Source of the DNA: Oidiodendron maius Zn
Taxonomy: Eukaryota; Ascomycota; Leotiomycetes; Myxotrichaceae
DNA length: 64,000 nucleotides
Direction of reading: 5' to 3'
Assembly (NCBI GenBank): GCA_000827325.1
Contig: KN832882.1
Coordinates: forward strand, 351,050-415,049
Below, piece by piece: positions 1 to 11,698 of the stretch. The notes below the pieces were generated by a model. It had not been told where the DNA came from. It did no database searches and saw only the letters and a program-made list of their open reading frames with translations. Positions within the stretch are counted from its first letter, which is position 1. Every line of letters begins with the position of its first letter. Made by a program: the position numbers and the translations under genes.

Positions 1-975
1 AAAAAAAAAGAAGTTCCTCGCTTTCTTTAGCAGGCTCCGCCTTGGTGGTGTATTCTACTTTGAACTCGATGTTCTTAGTGAAGATTGTTATAAGAGTAAA
101 GTGTGGGGTTAAGGTGAATTTACTTCCGTGCTTTTTGAAGGATATCACATGCAACCCCCAGATTTCGTACTGGTCAAGTGTGGGTGTTCACGACTGCCGA
201 CTTCCGACTGTTGATACTTCCCACTCCGCTTGATTTGAAAATCTATCACTAGGAATGGTTAATGAGGTAGCTTGCACGGGTAACCTACAATGGGTGAATT
301 ATTTGGTAAAGATAAATCGATGGGATTTCAAGAGCCACTATTGTTAGGATGAAAGAGGCTATGAGGCTGAGTTGTGTAATTCTGTCACGTCTCGGAGCTT
401 GAAAGAGTTGATTAAAGAGGAATAAACATATGAATTTATTTGATATATTATCCTGATGACAACAGAGTAAGTTAGTTAGAGCATGTAAACGAAAATAAAG
501 ATGGCCTACAGGACTACCTAGAACTTAAGCTTTGGTCTACGGATTACATGGATAGTTGGCATAACTATTATTACCCCTTCCGTAATAAAAGTTGTCCCAA
601 TTAGCAAATGCTTCTAAGACACCACAGACAGGGAGGCGTATATAGCCTGGTGTAGTAATATCTTGGTTGTAGAGATCGTCAATAGTCGAACTACTAGTTA
701 CTGATGCCGAAGGAGCACCGTTTTGGTTTCCGTTGTTCTGGTATGTTCGTAGCGACTTGTACGGAAGTTAAGTTAGCTGTTACTTGCTCCATAGGCCAGA
801 CGAGATATCAACACATGATTGTGGCTTCAACAGGCATATTTATCCACACAGCTGTTTCTCCTCCACCTGCTCTAGTAACAGCTCCGAGCTCTTAGAACCA
901 GGCACATAAAGTCATAGTCACTATTACCCCGTGGAAGGCTTGAGGAAAAGGATACCAAATCCATAATTAGAATTC
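1..975. other. No gene recognised
   Basis: This stretch has only short frames without family resemblance. The minus strand directly left of 976 could hold a further small exon of the chitinase-like gene, because a GTGAGA donor-like site sits beside its last codons, but I could not join a convincing exon. Confidence 0.5.
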
Positions 976-2515
976 TCACCCAGTGATTAGGTCTCCAATG
1001 GTAATGCCGCCGTAAGCACTTCCGTCCAATTTGTCCAGGCCAGGCGGCTGCGAAAAATATCCGGGAGTACACAATGGCACGCAGCCATCGCAGGAAGTAG
1101 CTGGGCAGGACTCCGCGTCGCCTGCCGGGTTTACCGGGTAGTATATATTGCCATTGAAGCAGCCATACGTTGCTGCTGCAACGTTGTCACGAATCCAGCC
1201 CTCCAGGGGGTTCACCGTGCCGCAGGGATAGCCCGCATCCATGATGAAGGCCTTGGTGTCAGAGACTGACCACGCCTGCGGAATGGAGAACGCATAGAAG
1301 GCGCGCACTATAGAGGCTTGGAGACTGGCGTCGTCGGGGGAGTCCGAGGGATCCTGTCGAGCATTGCCGTCTTCGCTTCCCTCGATTTGCTTGCCATTCG
1401 AGATAAGGGTCGTTAATGTCTGAATGGAGGGGTCGCTCCCGTTGAACAAATACTTGGTCGCAAATTCGGTCATATTCGCCCATGCGCATATTACTTGGCC
1501 CAAGTAGGCTGAGAACTCTGCTTGCCTTGCCGGAGTCCACTCTGCCCTGTATCCGACGCGTATTAGTAACTGTTGTACGCCTACGATAAGGCGCTCTTTG
1601 AGAAGAAGAAGGAATACACTTACACCTCGTTCGAGCTTATGGACAAATCTTTTGCAGTTGATGTACCAGTCTGAATGATGGCGTAAGTTGAGTCTTCCAA
1701 GGTTTGCCCCGCGCCAGGGTGAGCTATGAAGAAAGGCATTTCGAGAAGATCTTGGAATTGAAAATTAGCCCGTGATATCTATAAATGAGAAGATGTGATT
1801 TGGGAAGAAGATTGTCTCAAATACTCACACTTATCGAAATAAGGAGCAGCTATCACAAGAGCACCAAGGCCAACTAAGTCCAGTAGTATTTGGAGGAGTG
1901 TGTCCGATTCGACGGTGGGCAGGGGTGCGAAGTCATTCTCAAAAGACTGTAGCCCCGCGAGCAGGATGCTGGAAATTTCAAGTAGAGCATCGTGATAGCT
2001 CTTATACATCTGACAGGGTTCACTTATATTAGACTAGGATTAAACATTGTTGGTTACTGTCATCACACATACCTCGTGAATCATAATCAAAGAGCTGGTA
2101 ACCTCATACCCTCCTGGCCCCGACCCGGTGCCTTGAGCTTGAGTACATACAATCGTTGAATCACAGTTCGAATCTTGCCCTAAGGAACCACATTTCAATA
2201 TCTTGTTGGTGTGATAAGTGTTTGCGATAGACTGCATGAAGTTCAAGTTCTTAGATACGTTGTCGATAGTCCTCCATACATTTATTGGATCACTCCAGGC
2301 GTTGTCACAGTCCATCATGCTCCAGCGCTGGTCTGCTGTAAAATTGCTCGGAGGCGATGGAGAGTCTTTGGGTCATCGATTTGATCGTATATGGAAAAGT
2401 AGAGGAAGATTCTCTGGGGGCATATCTGGAGCTGGTCAAGGTTATGATAGACAGACCAGTCACTCGACAATGGTCCGGTAGCACTGAAATACACCGGGCA
2501 AGGGTTTTTTGACAC
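976..2515 (-). pseudogene. Orphan C-terminal region of a fungal subgroup C chitinase (killer-toxin-like type)
   Basis: Four minus-strand coding blocks (about 2515-2330, 2318-2070, 2009-1820 and 1560-976) give a Cys-rich secreted-type sequence. The block opening with CPVYFSATGPLSSDWSVYH and then SIYDQIDDPKT resembles the conserved region that follows the GH18 domain in large fungal LysM/GH18 chitinases. The last block, with GQVICAWANMTEFATKYLFNG and later LDGSAYGGITIGDLI, resembles the extreme C-terminus of the same proteins. Intron-like joints with GT and AG borders lie between blocks (for example a GTATGT donor near 2073). No LysM or GH18 catalytic part is found upstream, so this cannot be a working chitinase on its own. 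It is best read as a truncated remnant, possibly a separately transcribed C-terminal fragment. Family assignment is from motif memory; the broken state is inferred from the missing N-terminal two thirds. Confidence 0.5.
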
Positions 2516-3297
2516 AGGAAATTGTTCTCGTGATGTATGTGCCAGCCGTAAGAGGTAGGTGATAAGAAGCCAGTGTATATTTTGTGATAATGTATTGCCT
2601 TACAAAGGGTGTGGAAAGTAGTGTGATCATTTATTTGATATAGCTAGCCTAACGCGTGGTATGAAGCTGTTTGCTGCAGGAAAATACCATGCAATGTAGT
2701 TGGAATGCAACAGTCGGATAATGGGAAAGGTCATAACACTCAAACCCTGTATCTTATTACTAGTTCTAGAGTTCGGAACGGGTAGGTGTGTACCGTGTAC
2801 TATTTTGGCATATCTGGCAAGACACTAATGGTCATTGAAATATATGTTCAGTACAGTAAAAGGCGCTTTGAGTGTCGCTAAATTTTCAGTTAACTTTTTT
2901 TAAGCGGGAGCCATTTCTTGGCTGTGCATGCTTGTACTCCAAGGTACCTGCCGATATTGCCCATCCACCCCTCCAATCCATTTCCTCTCGTTCCTCCTTT
3001 TCCCACCCCGCCAGAGTCAGCTGGTTTCAGCAACGACCATGGCGCCGCATATGAATGCTTCACAGCATCTTTTGATCAAGACATTACTACAGTAAAAGGC
3101 GAAATACCTGTCGCTAAATTTTTAGTTAACTATTTTAAGAGGTGTCCATTTCTACTGCCAATTGTTATTGCAGTGCGGAGCCAATTCTGGTCTGATGACT
3201 TTGCACTGTAGCTAGACAAGACATGAGTTTTTGAGCACCTGGAAAATCCAGATTTATGAGATGCTTATACAGTATAATTGAATATAACACTATAGTA
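2516..3297. other. Intergenic, with two related repeat ends
   Basis: No gene is recognised. The only structure seen is the direct repeat pair listed separately at 2852-2918 and 3088-3153. Confidence 0.5.
2852..3153. repeat. Direct repeat pair, possible MITE ends
   Basis: Positions 2852-2918 and 3088-3153 share a diverged roughly 66-nt motif starting TACAGTAAAAGGCG, continuing with GTCGCTAAATTTT and AGTTAACT and ending CCATTTCT. A start of TA followed by CAGT is typical of ends of pogo/Tc1-type non-autonomous elements, and CACTG-TA occurs at about 3206-3212 on the other side. The copies are in the same orientation, so they may be the left ends of two nested or adjacent elements. Seen: the repeat. 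Inferred: transposon origin. Confidence 0.4.
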
Positions 3298-3375
3298 TTA
3301 CGGCGCGGTAATTTGTACGGCTACGCTACCGGTCGCAGGTACTTGATAGTAATCAACGGCTGCGGAAAAGGAACC
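3298..3375 (-). other. Coding-like stub abutting the 5' LTR
   Basis: On the minus strand the bases next to the LTR encode about 25 residues (including SAAVDYYQVPATGSVAVQI) ending in a stop at 3298. The composition looks like the C-terminus of a secreted beta-rich protein. The frame stays open into the LTR, so this may be the tail of a gene cut by the retroelement insertion. No matching other half was recognised beyond 8986. Function unknown. Confidence 0.25.
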
Positions 3376-3658
3376 TGTTGCGGTATCCCGGAAGCTAGTC
3401 CAGTTTCGGTGCTGAGTAACCAACTCAAATGATGATACTTGTGCTCTGAATACTAATGTTATAGACTGTGTGAAGGAGTACATGTTAAGGATGCTGAAAC
3501 CACTTGATTTGAGTTATTTGAGACTGTATTTGGAATTCTAGTCCTATCATGAAGTATAAAGGTAGTAGTTGAACCTACCCTTAGAAAATACAGAGCATCA
3601 TTACCTGAAAATACAAGCCTATTATATACACCTACACTAAGCCCCACTTGATACAACA
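3376..3658 (+). repeat. 5' LTR
   Basis: 283 bp, starting TGTTG and ending CAACA, aligned over its full length with 8704-8986. The inner (right) half is more AT-shifted than the outer half. Confidence 0.85.
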
Positions 3659-6600
3659 GTTATAAGTCCGGATTAACGCAAAAAGTACCTTTATACCTAA
3701 TTTACTATATTACGATACATCAAATCGAAAGCTGTAGCTATAAGGTATTAGATACCACCACTGCAAGCCTCCTAAAAACGTTAAAGTAAAGCATGCCAGT
3801 CACATAATCATCAAAATCTCTCAAAAAAACACTAAATATATTCAAATATTACAATACAACCACTCAATATAATATATTGACTAATATTAAGGTTACCCTT
3901 ATACTAGAGGGTAAAGATAACTGGTTTGAATAGATTGAAACAGTCAAAACAGTAGCTAAAAAGAGTGATATTTGGGAGTATATTAACCCTGAAGTTAAGG
4001 ACTCTAAGCTTATAAAGCTAGAGCCTCTAGTTGAACCGAAACTCAAGGATATATATTAAAGGGTAACCCCTAAATCGATCAAAACAGCTTAAACAGAGCT
4101 ATAGATTATATGGAAGGACCTTACAACCTTTGAATTTCAGTTATACAGCTTCCTTACAAGCTAATATCAATACAAAGAAAAGAAATATATAGCTAAGAAG
4201 ACTCTTATTAAGGATATAAGGTTCCAGATTCAGCAGTCGATATCAAAGGATCACCTTATATACACTACAAACTGCCTTATAATATATAATATCCTAGTAA
4301 GCCTCAAAAGGAGGTTCCAGCCAAGTATAAAGATTAGGGAACAACAGTTGATTAGAGAGTATCAAGCTCTAAAGACGTTTGATTATATAACCCTAGTTAA
4401 GCCCTGGCTTCTAAGGTAGGATATAGTTATAAGAAAGTATCAAAAGATTGATTTACCGGAGACCCAGGGCAGTAGGCCCTTATTCAACTTTATCAAGGCT
4501 ATCCAGGGCAAATATCCAACCTTCTTCTCGATCTGGAATATCAGGCTGATAGAAGGGAGCCATGATATTGAGCTATATCAGCTAATCCAGGTGTTCCGAG
4601 ACTACCAGAAGTCCCTAAACCCTAGGGCTATATATATAAAGCATACAGCCTTCTTAGTATTCAGTGAACTAGGCCAGCCAGACGGCCAGGATTCAAAGGA
4701 TCCAGCCAATCAAGAGCCAGAAAAGGCTCAAAACGACCAATCAGGAGCTTGTAATACAAGCAGAACCCCCTGTATATATGGGAAGAACCACCTCTATAAG
4801 GACTGCTGGACTCTGAACCCTAGTAAGAGCCCAGCTAGCTGGATACCTAGCCAAAGGATCAAACAGCTTATCCAGAATACACTAAGGACGACTGAACGGC
4901 TAAGAGACGCTATATATAAGGCCACACCTTACCGGCTTACAGATCAGCCAATACAATCAAATCAGCCAAATACAGCTAATACAGACATGAATACAGATAC
5001 AAATACAGCCGAAAAGAAGGCCCTAAAGCCAGCCTTAAAAGTCGCATTCTATATATATTCAAAGCTAGATTTAAAGGCTGCATATTCAAAGCTAGACCTA
5101 AAGGATACATTCTATATATATTTAGCTTAATCCTTCTTAGCTAAAGAGGGCTCTGATTAGCCACTATATAATAGCTTCCTCCTGGATTCAGCTACAAATA
5201 TCTATATATATCATAATAAATCACGTTTTAAGAGTTACACTCCAAACCTGTATAATATATTAGCTAGCGGAGGTACTGCTAAAATACTAGGAACTAGTAA
5301 TATCGATATTACAGTTCAATACCCAACAGGGGACTATAGGGTTACCCTTAATAACGTCTCTTATAGCCCTAACTTCCCTGCTAACCTAGTCTCCCTAAAG
5401 CTAGCTAATAAGAGCGGGATATACTAGGATCAGGCAAATAGCCAGCTAACTGAAGGAGGCCAAACCTAGTATATAATCGACAATATCGACAATCACTATA
5501 TAGTCGAATACCAACCTCCTAGCAGCCAGCTAGCAGCCCTATATACAGGTAAATACACAAAATCAACTAGTCCTAAGCTTCAACCAGCTGTCTCCCTGGA
5601 TATCCTATACCGACGATTCGCCTATACAGGGCTAGGCACTATCCAACAACTCCCTTACACCACTAAGGGTATCCAAATCGACCGTATAGAGGCTACAGAT
5701 CAACCTAGCAGCCTAAATCAACCTAAATACAAGGTCTGCTCAGTATCCAAGGCTAAGAAGGTGATCAGCAGGGTTCCTAACCCTAAACCAAAGGCTCCCT
5801 TTAAGGTTATAGCTATAGATTTGATCAAACAAAGCCCCTCAGGTAGCACTAAATAGGTTCTTTACTTCCTTTACAGACTTACAGCTATAAACCATGTTTA
5901 TATACTCCTGAACAAGACCTAGGAGGCTGTTTTGAGGACCGTAAAAGACTATATAGCCTATATACAGATCCACTAGAACTATCAAGTGAGAGTATTTCAG
6001 CTAGATAGTGAAAAGGCCCTTGGCCAGGAGTAGGATAACTGGCTAGCCACTGAAGGGATCACTGAAAACCACACTACACCTTATATACCAGACCAGAACG
6101 GAGCTGCAGAACAATCAGGGGGTATAATATTCAAAAGAGCTAGATCAATACAGATTGATTTAAAGCTCCCGGATCACCTCTAGCCTAAAATAGTCTGTAC
6201 AGCAGGTTATATATCCAACCGCTTACCATAACAGGAAGCTTAGTAGAAGACCCTAATTGAAAGACTCCAGGCCTATAAGCAGGTCAAAGACCCTAAGCCT
6301 TATTGTAGCCATATACAGATCTATAGGTGTAAAGCTTATACCCTTAAATATAAGATCCCAAGGACTAAGAAGCTTATCTCTAGGGCTTATATCAGATATT
6401 TAGTAGGCTACAACTCAACTAATATCTTCCGAATCTGGGTACCTAGCTTACAGCAGGTAATACACTCAAGAGACATAACCTTTGATAAGGCTAGTAGATA
6501 TAACCTAAAGGATCTAAGCCTAGAACTAGCCCTTAAAGTAGTAGAAACAATCAAATTATACACTCTAGAAGGCCCTGAATTTAAGGATGAAATTAAGGAT

Positions 6601-8703
6601 TTCTATATATAACTGCTTCAAAATATAAGCCTAAATACAGCTGAATCAGGTATACAAACATAGCCTCTAATTGAGTCAAATAGCCCTAAAAAGACTACTC
6701 AAATTCAGGAGATAGAAGCGCTTCTGACTCCTGAACCTATACCTGAACTAATATCTAAGATTACACTTAAACCAGCTAATCAGGATATAATTATAGTCAA
6801 TACTAGTCCTAACAAAGCTAGCTAGTCACTAAAATTAGACGCTATACCTGATTCGTTAATATTAACACCTATAACACCAAGTCAAAATATTACTAAATCC
6901 ACCAATACAGGCTATAAGCCCTATAAAGCTTATAATATATTACAAGGCCTAGTATAGTCTAATATAATAGAAGGTCGAAGGGCTCCAAAACCATATCGCT
7001 AGGCCTACCTAGCTCACCTAAAAGAGCTAGAAATACTCACTCTATATTATACTATCTTCCTTATCAATTGTCCTATAATTACTAGGACTAGGCTATATCA
7101 AGACAACCTCCCAGATCCCTCTAGAAGCTGGTCAGACGTCCAGGGATACCTATATACAGCTAAGTTCAAAACAGCAGCTTAGAAACAGCTAGAGGACCTG
7201 GATAAAAGAGGTACCTGGGCCTTAGTCGACTGCCGAACCATAGACCCGACAATCAAGCCACTCCCTCTAAAGTAGGTATTTATATACAAATTCAATAAAG
7301 ACAGCTTTCTAGACCAATATAAGGCTAGGATCTGTATACAAAGTGATTTACAGCCTCCAAGTGATCAGGATAAGTATACAGTAACGCTTATAGCCTGAAT
7401 TTTCCAGTGTCTTATAGCTATAACAGTTAAATTTGACCTGAAAGCAGTACAGCTAGACGCTATAAATACATTCATTAATGGCTTACTGGACAAGACTGTA
7501 TATATATATCAACTAGAAGGATTTAGAGTCCCTAAAAAGGTCTGTTAGCTCTTAAGAGCTCTTTATAGCTTATATAGATCACCCCTTATATAGCTCAATA
7601 AGTTCAGTAAGACCCTAAAAGAGCTAGGCTTAACTCAAGTACCTGAATCGCTATATCTCTTTACTAGTAGCCGACTAATTGTCTTCTTTTATATAGACAA
7701 TATAGTGATATTATATCCTCTAGAATACAAAGCTGACTATATTACCTTTAAAAGGCAGCTACTTAATTAATATAAGTTTAAGGACTTAGGAGATCTAAAG
7801 TAGTTCTTAGGGATACAAGTGATTCAGAGTAAGACTAAGCTCTAGCTCTACTAGGACTTATATATTAAGAAGATTATAGCCTCTTTTAACCTTATAAAAG
7901 GCCCTAGATTCAACACTCCAATAGCTATAGATATAAATATAGCTTTAGCTAACCAGGATTAAGCTATAGATCAGCAGATATACCTATATCAAGCCCTAGT
8001 AGGCTCAATCGGTTATACTATAATTAATACAAGGCCTAATTCAGCCTAGACTAATAATAAGCTAGCTGAATTCTTGACTAATCTAAGTCCTTAATATATT
8101 AAAGTAGTATAGTATATTATAAGATACCTATATAAGACACAATATCTAGCTATTGAATACAGCCAAGAAGGAAGTAGTGATCAGGTTAATCTAGATCTAT
8201 ACTGCTTAGCTAATACAGCCTATACTAACAATACTAATACCCAGAAAAGCACTAAAGGGTTCTTATTCAAACTATTTAGTAGGCTGATTAACTAGTACTC
8301 TAGTAAGCAGAAGGTAGTTACTAGGTCATCAACTAAAGCCGAATTACTAGCCCTCTTATACACTTCAACTCAGTTATACTAGTAATACTAGTTCTTTACT
8401 TAAATTAAGCTTTAACTAGACAAATATAAGCTATTATATAATAACTAGCAGACTATACAAATCGTCTTAACACCAGCAATTAAGCTAGCAACTAAGCTTA
8501 AATATATCGATATTCACTAGTACTGGATGCAGCAAGAAGTACTGAAAAGAGGCTTCAAATTAAGTAGATATCGACTAACAAGATGACTTCTAACAGCTTT
8601 ATAAAGGCCCTTATAGTTCAGAAACACCAGGCCTTTATTAGGCAGCTAGGATTAGTCGATATAAGATACCTAATTAAAGAAAGCAGCCTCAACTAAAGGG
8701 GTA

Positions 8704-8986
8704 TATTACAGTATCCCGGAAGCTAGTCCAGTTTCAGTACTAAGTAACCAACTCAAATAATAATACTTATACTCTGAATACTAATGTTATAGACTATATA
8801 AAGGAGTATATATTAAGGATACTGAAACCACTTGATTTAAGTTATTTGAGACTATATTTGGAATTCTAGTCCTGTCACAAAGTATAAAGGTAGTGGTTGA
8901 ACCCACCCTTAGAAAATACAGAGCATCATTACCTGAAAATACGAGCCTATCACGTGCACCTACACTAAGCCCCACTCGACGCAACA
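8704..8986 (+). repeat. 3' LTR
   Basis: 283 bp, full-length counterpart of 3376-3658. The left end reads TATTA where the 5' copy reads TGTTG, and the right end is CAACA. Here the left (inner) half is the AT-shifted one. Confidence 0.85.
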
Positions 8987-9248
8987 CTTGCTTACTCTAC
9001 TTGTACGGGAAGGAATTAAGGTTTAACGCTGGACCCAAGGGCGGAGCCTCACCGTTTTTATCCTGCCGAAACATTGGTCGTCTTTCCAAGACCAGAATCG
9101 GGCGGAGTCTCATAAAAATAACTCTCGTGCAGGAGAACCTTGGAACTGGACACTTCTTCTTTCGCTCCACTGGCCATCACAGTAATAGTCCCCCCCAACA
9201 ATCTCCTGCCCTCATTGGCTTCCATCGAAGAGCAAGACCGACCTTACC

Positions 9249-10871
9249 ATGAGCCAACAGAGAATCACCCTCTTCTTTCCCGTTCTCTCGACGAAGAAGA
9301 AGACATCCGTTACTGCTAAATGTCACTTCCTCCAGCTCCCGTACCTCTTTCGGCGTCGGATATATTACGAAGCTGGCCTGGTCTCGGGGAAGACCATCCA
9401 CATGAATCTCTGGGCAACACGTGGCAACCCGAAATACAATGAGCAAGAGTTTCATCCCTACAGGAACTCCCGCTTTGCGGCCTTACCCTTGAGTCTTTTC
9501 GCCGTATGCCGCATGGTCCACGACGAAACCACAAAAATCTTCTACGGCGAGAATCGCTTTGCCGTTAGCCGCCGAGCGCCGCGAGGTCTACGGATACTAG
9601 AACGATTCAGCGAGTCGACGCTTGCAGAGATAAAGCTCCTCATTGTTTGGATAAACCTCGAGTCTTGCGATAGTTTATGTTGTGGCCATCGGGAACGGAA
9701 ATGCGGAAACGGTTATGTCCATTGCAGCCACCCTCTGAGCCACGACGAGCCCATGAGTCACACGTCTATATCAGGTCAAGCAATCATCTCTCAGTGGCAG
9801 CGCATCTGCGTTAAACTCTCGAGATCCGTCCTTCCTGGCCAGCTGAAGCTTTATATCATATGCGACTGCGAAGACTTGCGGACGGCCAAGATGATTCCTG
9901 AGCCATTAACGACGTTGCCAATCTTACGAGACGCTGCCTTACGACTTCGTAGAGACTACGATGAACAGGCTCAAGGCCTGGCGGAAAACACAGTTTTGCG
10001 TCTTACCAATTGGTCCCCGAAACTCGCGCCCCCGTTCCGATTCTTAGACCTCCCTAAAGAGATCCAGCTCCACATCCTTAAGTATACAGACTTAGTAGCC
10101 GACACTGAGATTACTTGTAACTCTAACCAGATGGTATACAATATCGCATGTCCTACCGGAGGGACTGCAATTCCAAGTACCGACCCCGATACCGCGCTCC
10201 TGAAATGCTTTTGTTACAGTGGGCACTCCGCCTTCACCTTTCGCTGCCACCACTACAAGAGGCTCGGTTTCCCATCAGCAATTTTCCTCGTCAACCGAAA
10301 AATCCGGGATGCTGCTACCGAGGTTTTCTATGGGAGCAATTCGTTTGTGGTATCAATGTCTAGCAAGACGTCTAGAAGTATAGGCGGTGATATCTCGATC
10401 CTACCCGGCCTGAAGCGCTTCCCCAAATACGCGATTCGGTTCATCACTACGCTGAGATTCGAAATCGACCCGTTGGAACTCCGAATGTTTGGACCTGGCG
10501 CAGCGCGAGGGGAGGTGTGGCTAGATACTGTGGAATTGCTGTCTAAATACGGCAATCTAGCTGTTCTAAACCTAGAAATCCGTTTAGCGGAAGAGCTCTA
10601 CGCACTAGGACGGGATACGCAGGCAAAGGCTAATACTAATTATACGAATAGGATGCTAGATATATATCAGAAGCTAGTGCAGCCAGTGACCGCACTCCTG
10701 GGGCTCAGGAACTTTTTCGTGCACTTGAATTGGGGAACCAGCTGTATTGGGTCGGGTCAGGCGCTGGATGGTAGGGAGCAGGTGGAGCGGAGGCTCGAGG
10801 AGATGGTTATGGGTGAGGGGTATGATGCTTGGGGGCGGGGAAAGGTGTGGAGGATCGATTTGAGGGGTTGA
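9249..10871 (+). CDS. Hypothetical F-box/2EXR-like protein with two related modules
   Basis: Intronless 540-residue protein. It belongs by appearance to the large family of uncharacterised fungal proteins with an F-box or 2EXR-like fold. Two modules are visible. The first (about residues 25-150) has LPYLFRRRIY and then LFAVCRMVHDETTKIFYGEN. The second (about 260-400) has FLDLPKEIQLHILKYTDLV, an F-box-like opening, and then IFLVNRKIRDAATEVFYGSN. A Cys/His-containing loop (about residues 137-160) separates them. The start was chosen as the first ATG of the open frame; the 5' region begins only about 260 bp after the 3' LTR. F-box proteins recruit substrates to SCF ubiquitin ligases, but no substrate can be inferred. 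Unlike its neighbours it shows no RIP-type decay and looks intact. Confidence 0.75.
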   Translation: MSQQRITLFFPVLSTKKKTSVTAKCHFLQLPYLFRRRIYYEAGLVSGKTIHMNLWATRGNPKYNEQEFHPYRNSRFAALPLSLFAVCRMVHDETTKIFYGENRFAVSRRAPRGLRILERFSESTLAEIKLLIVWINLESCDSLCCGHRERKCGNGYVHCSHPLSHDEPMSHTSISGQAIISQWQRICVKLSRSVLPGQLKLYIICDCEDLRTAKMIPEPLTTLPILRDAALRLRRDYDEQAQGLAENTVLRLTNWSPKLAPPFRFLDLPKEIQLHILKYTDLVADTEITCNSNQMVYNIACPTGGTAIPSTDPDTALLKCFCYSGHSAFTFRCHHYKRLGFPSAIFLVNRKIRDAATEVFYGSNSFVVSMSSKTSRSIGGDISILPGLKRFPKYAIRFITTLRFEIDPLELRMFGPGAARGEVWLDTVELLSKYGNLAVLNLEIRLAEELYALGRDTQAKANTNYTNRMLDIYQKLVQPVTALLGLRNFFVHLNWGTSCIGSGQALDGREQVERRLEEMVMGEGYDAWGRGKVWRIDLRG

Positions 10872-10899
10872 TTGATATAGATTGAGTTCATCTAAAGGC

Positions 10900-11698
10900 A
10901 AAGAACTTAAGGACTGTAAAGTGGGATACACTTAAGAAGGCCCTAGGTGATTAGGCAGTCAGATTTGATCAGGTTTATAGCATTGTTTCTGGTGATCTCT
11001 GAAGGCTAAAGGCTTCCAAATTCTAGCAAAGGCCCCCTGAATATTAAGGATTAAAGTGCCTAGGCTGGAGCGAGGGTTAGCTAAGTGGATTCAAGAATAG
11101 ATATAACTTCCACCGCTATAAGAAGGTAGGTGAAGCCTCTTCAGTTAAAATAACTGAGGATATAATCACTTAGATAAAGCGTATTCAGATAATTAAGGCT
11201 GAATATTCAGCTAATAATACCTATAAGATGGATAAGACTGGATTTCTTTAGAACAGGCTTCCAAATACAGGCCTTACAACAACCTCTACTAGTAAGAGGG
11301 TCAATAAAGCTCGAATTACAGCTAACCTCTGCTATAATAAGGATAGCAGTGATAAGCTCCCTCTTTAGTTTATTAGTAAGGCTTAAAGGCCTTATTGTTT
11401 TACTTAAAATCACATTACAAACACTGAGAATAAGGGCTTCCTTTAGAGGGCGAATTTAACTGCTTGGATAACCCATATAATTATGGTTAAATGGTTAAGG
11501 TGGTTTGATAAGAGGGCTCAAAAACCTGTACTTCTTTTAATAGATAACTTCAGTGCTTATAAAGCGGCAGTTGGATTAATCAGGGAGAGTAATCAACCAC
11601 TTAAGTGGACTCAGATTGAGTGGTTTCCAGCTAATACAATGTCTATTTTTCAACTATTAGATCAAGGGATTATTCAGAACTGGAAGTGTTATGATTAG
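10900..11698 (+). mobile_element. Decayed pogo/Fot1-type DNA transposon (transposase fragment)
   Basis: Plus-strand remains of a DDE_1 (pogo/Fot1, CENP-B-like) transposase. Recognisable in order are a degraded DNA-binding part (GFKNRYNFHRYKKVGEASS, about 11085-11145), the first catalytic Asp in YKMDKTGF (about 11222-11245), KARITANLCYN (about 11310-11345), the second Asp in LLLIDNFSAY (about 11530-11560) and WFPANTMSIFQLLDQGIIQNW with the third Asp (about 11620-11690). At least five in-frame stops break the region before 11480, mostly TAG or TGA where Trp or Gln is expected, the usual RIP outcome. The last open part starts about 11483 and ends at the stop at 11696. Both ends of the element are missing, and the right end abuts the patatin remnant. 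Confidence 0.8.

Larger units (their letters stand above)
3376..8986 (+). mobile_element. Fossil Ty1/Copia LTR retrotransposon
   Basis: A 5.6-kb element on the plus strand between two 283-bp LTRs. Decayed parts appear in Copia order: gag-like region about 3880-5130 with a zinc-knuckle-like Cys/His cluster near 4786-4815, protease-like about 5160-5420 with a D-S-A core, integrase about 5600-6600, reverse transcriptase about 7150-7900, and RNase H about 8150-8560. Integrase before reverse transcriptase places it in Ty1/Copia rather than Gypsy. The interior is extremely TA-rich and interrupted by dozens of breaks, consistent with RIP, so it is inactive and old. A purine-rich tract (CTAAAGGGG) lies just before the 3' LTR. 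I do not recognise the primer-binding site. The five bases on each side (GAACC and CTTGC) do not match, so no target-site duplication is visible. Confidence 0.9.

Noticed and set aside
3659-3680. Primer-binding site just after the 5' LTR
   Set aside because: The sequence GTTATAAGTCCGGATTAAC does not match a tRNA end that I can name, so no call was made.
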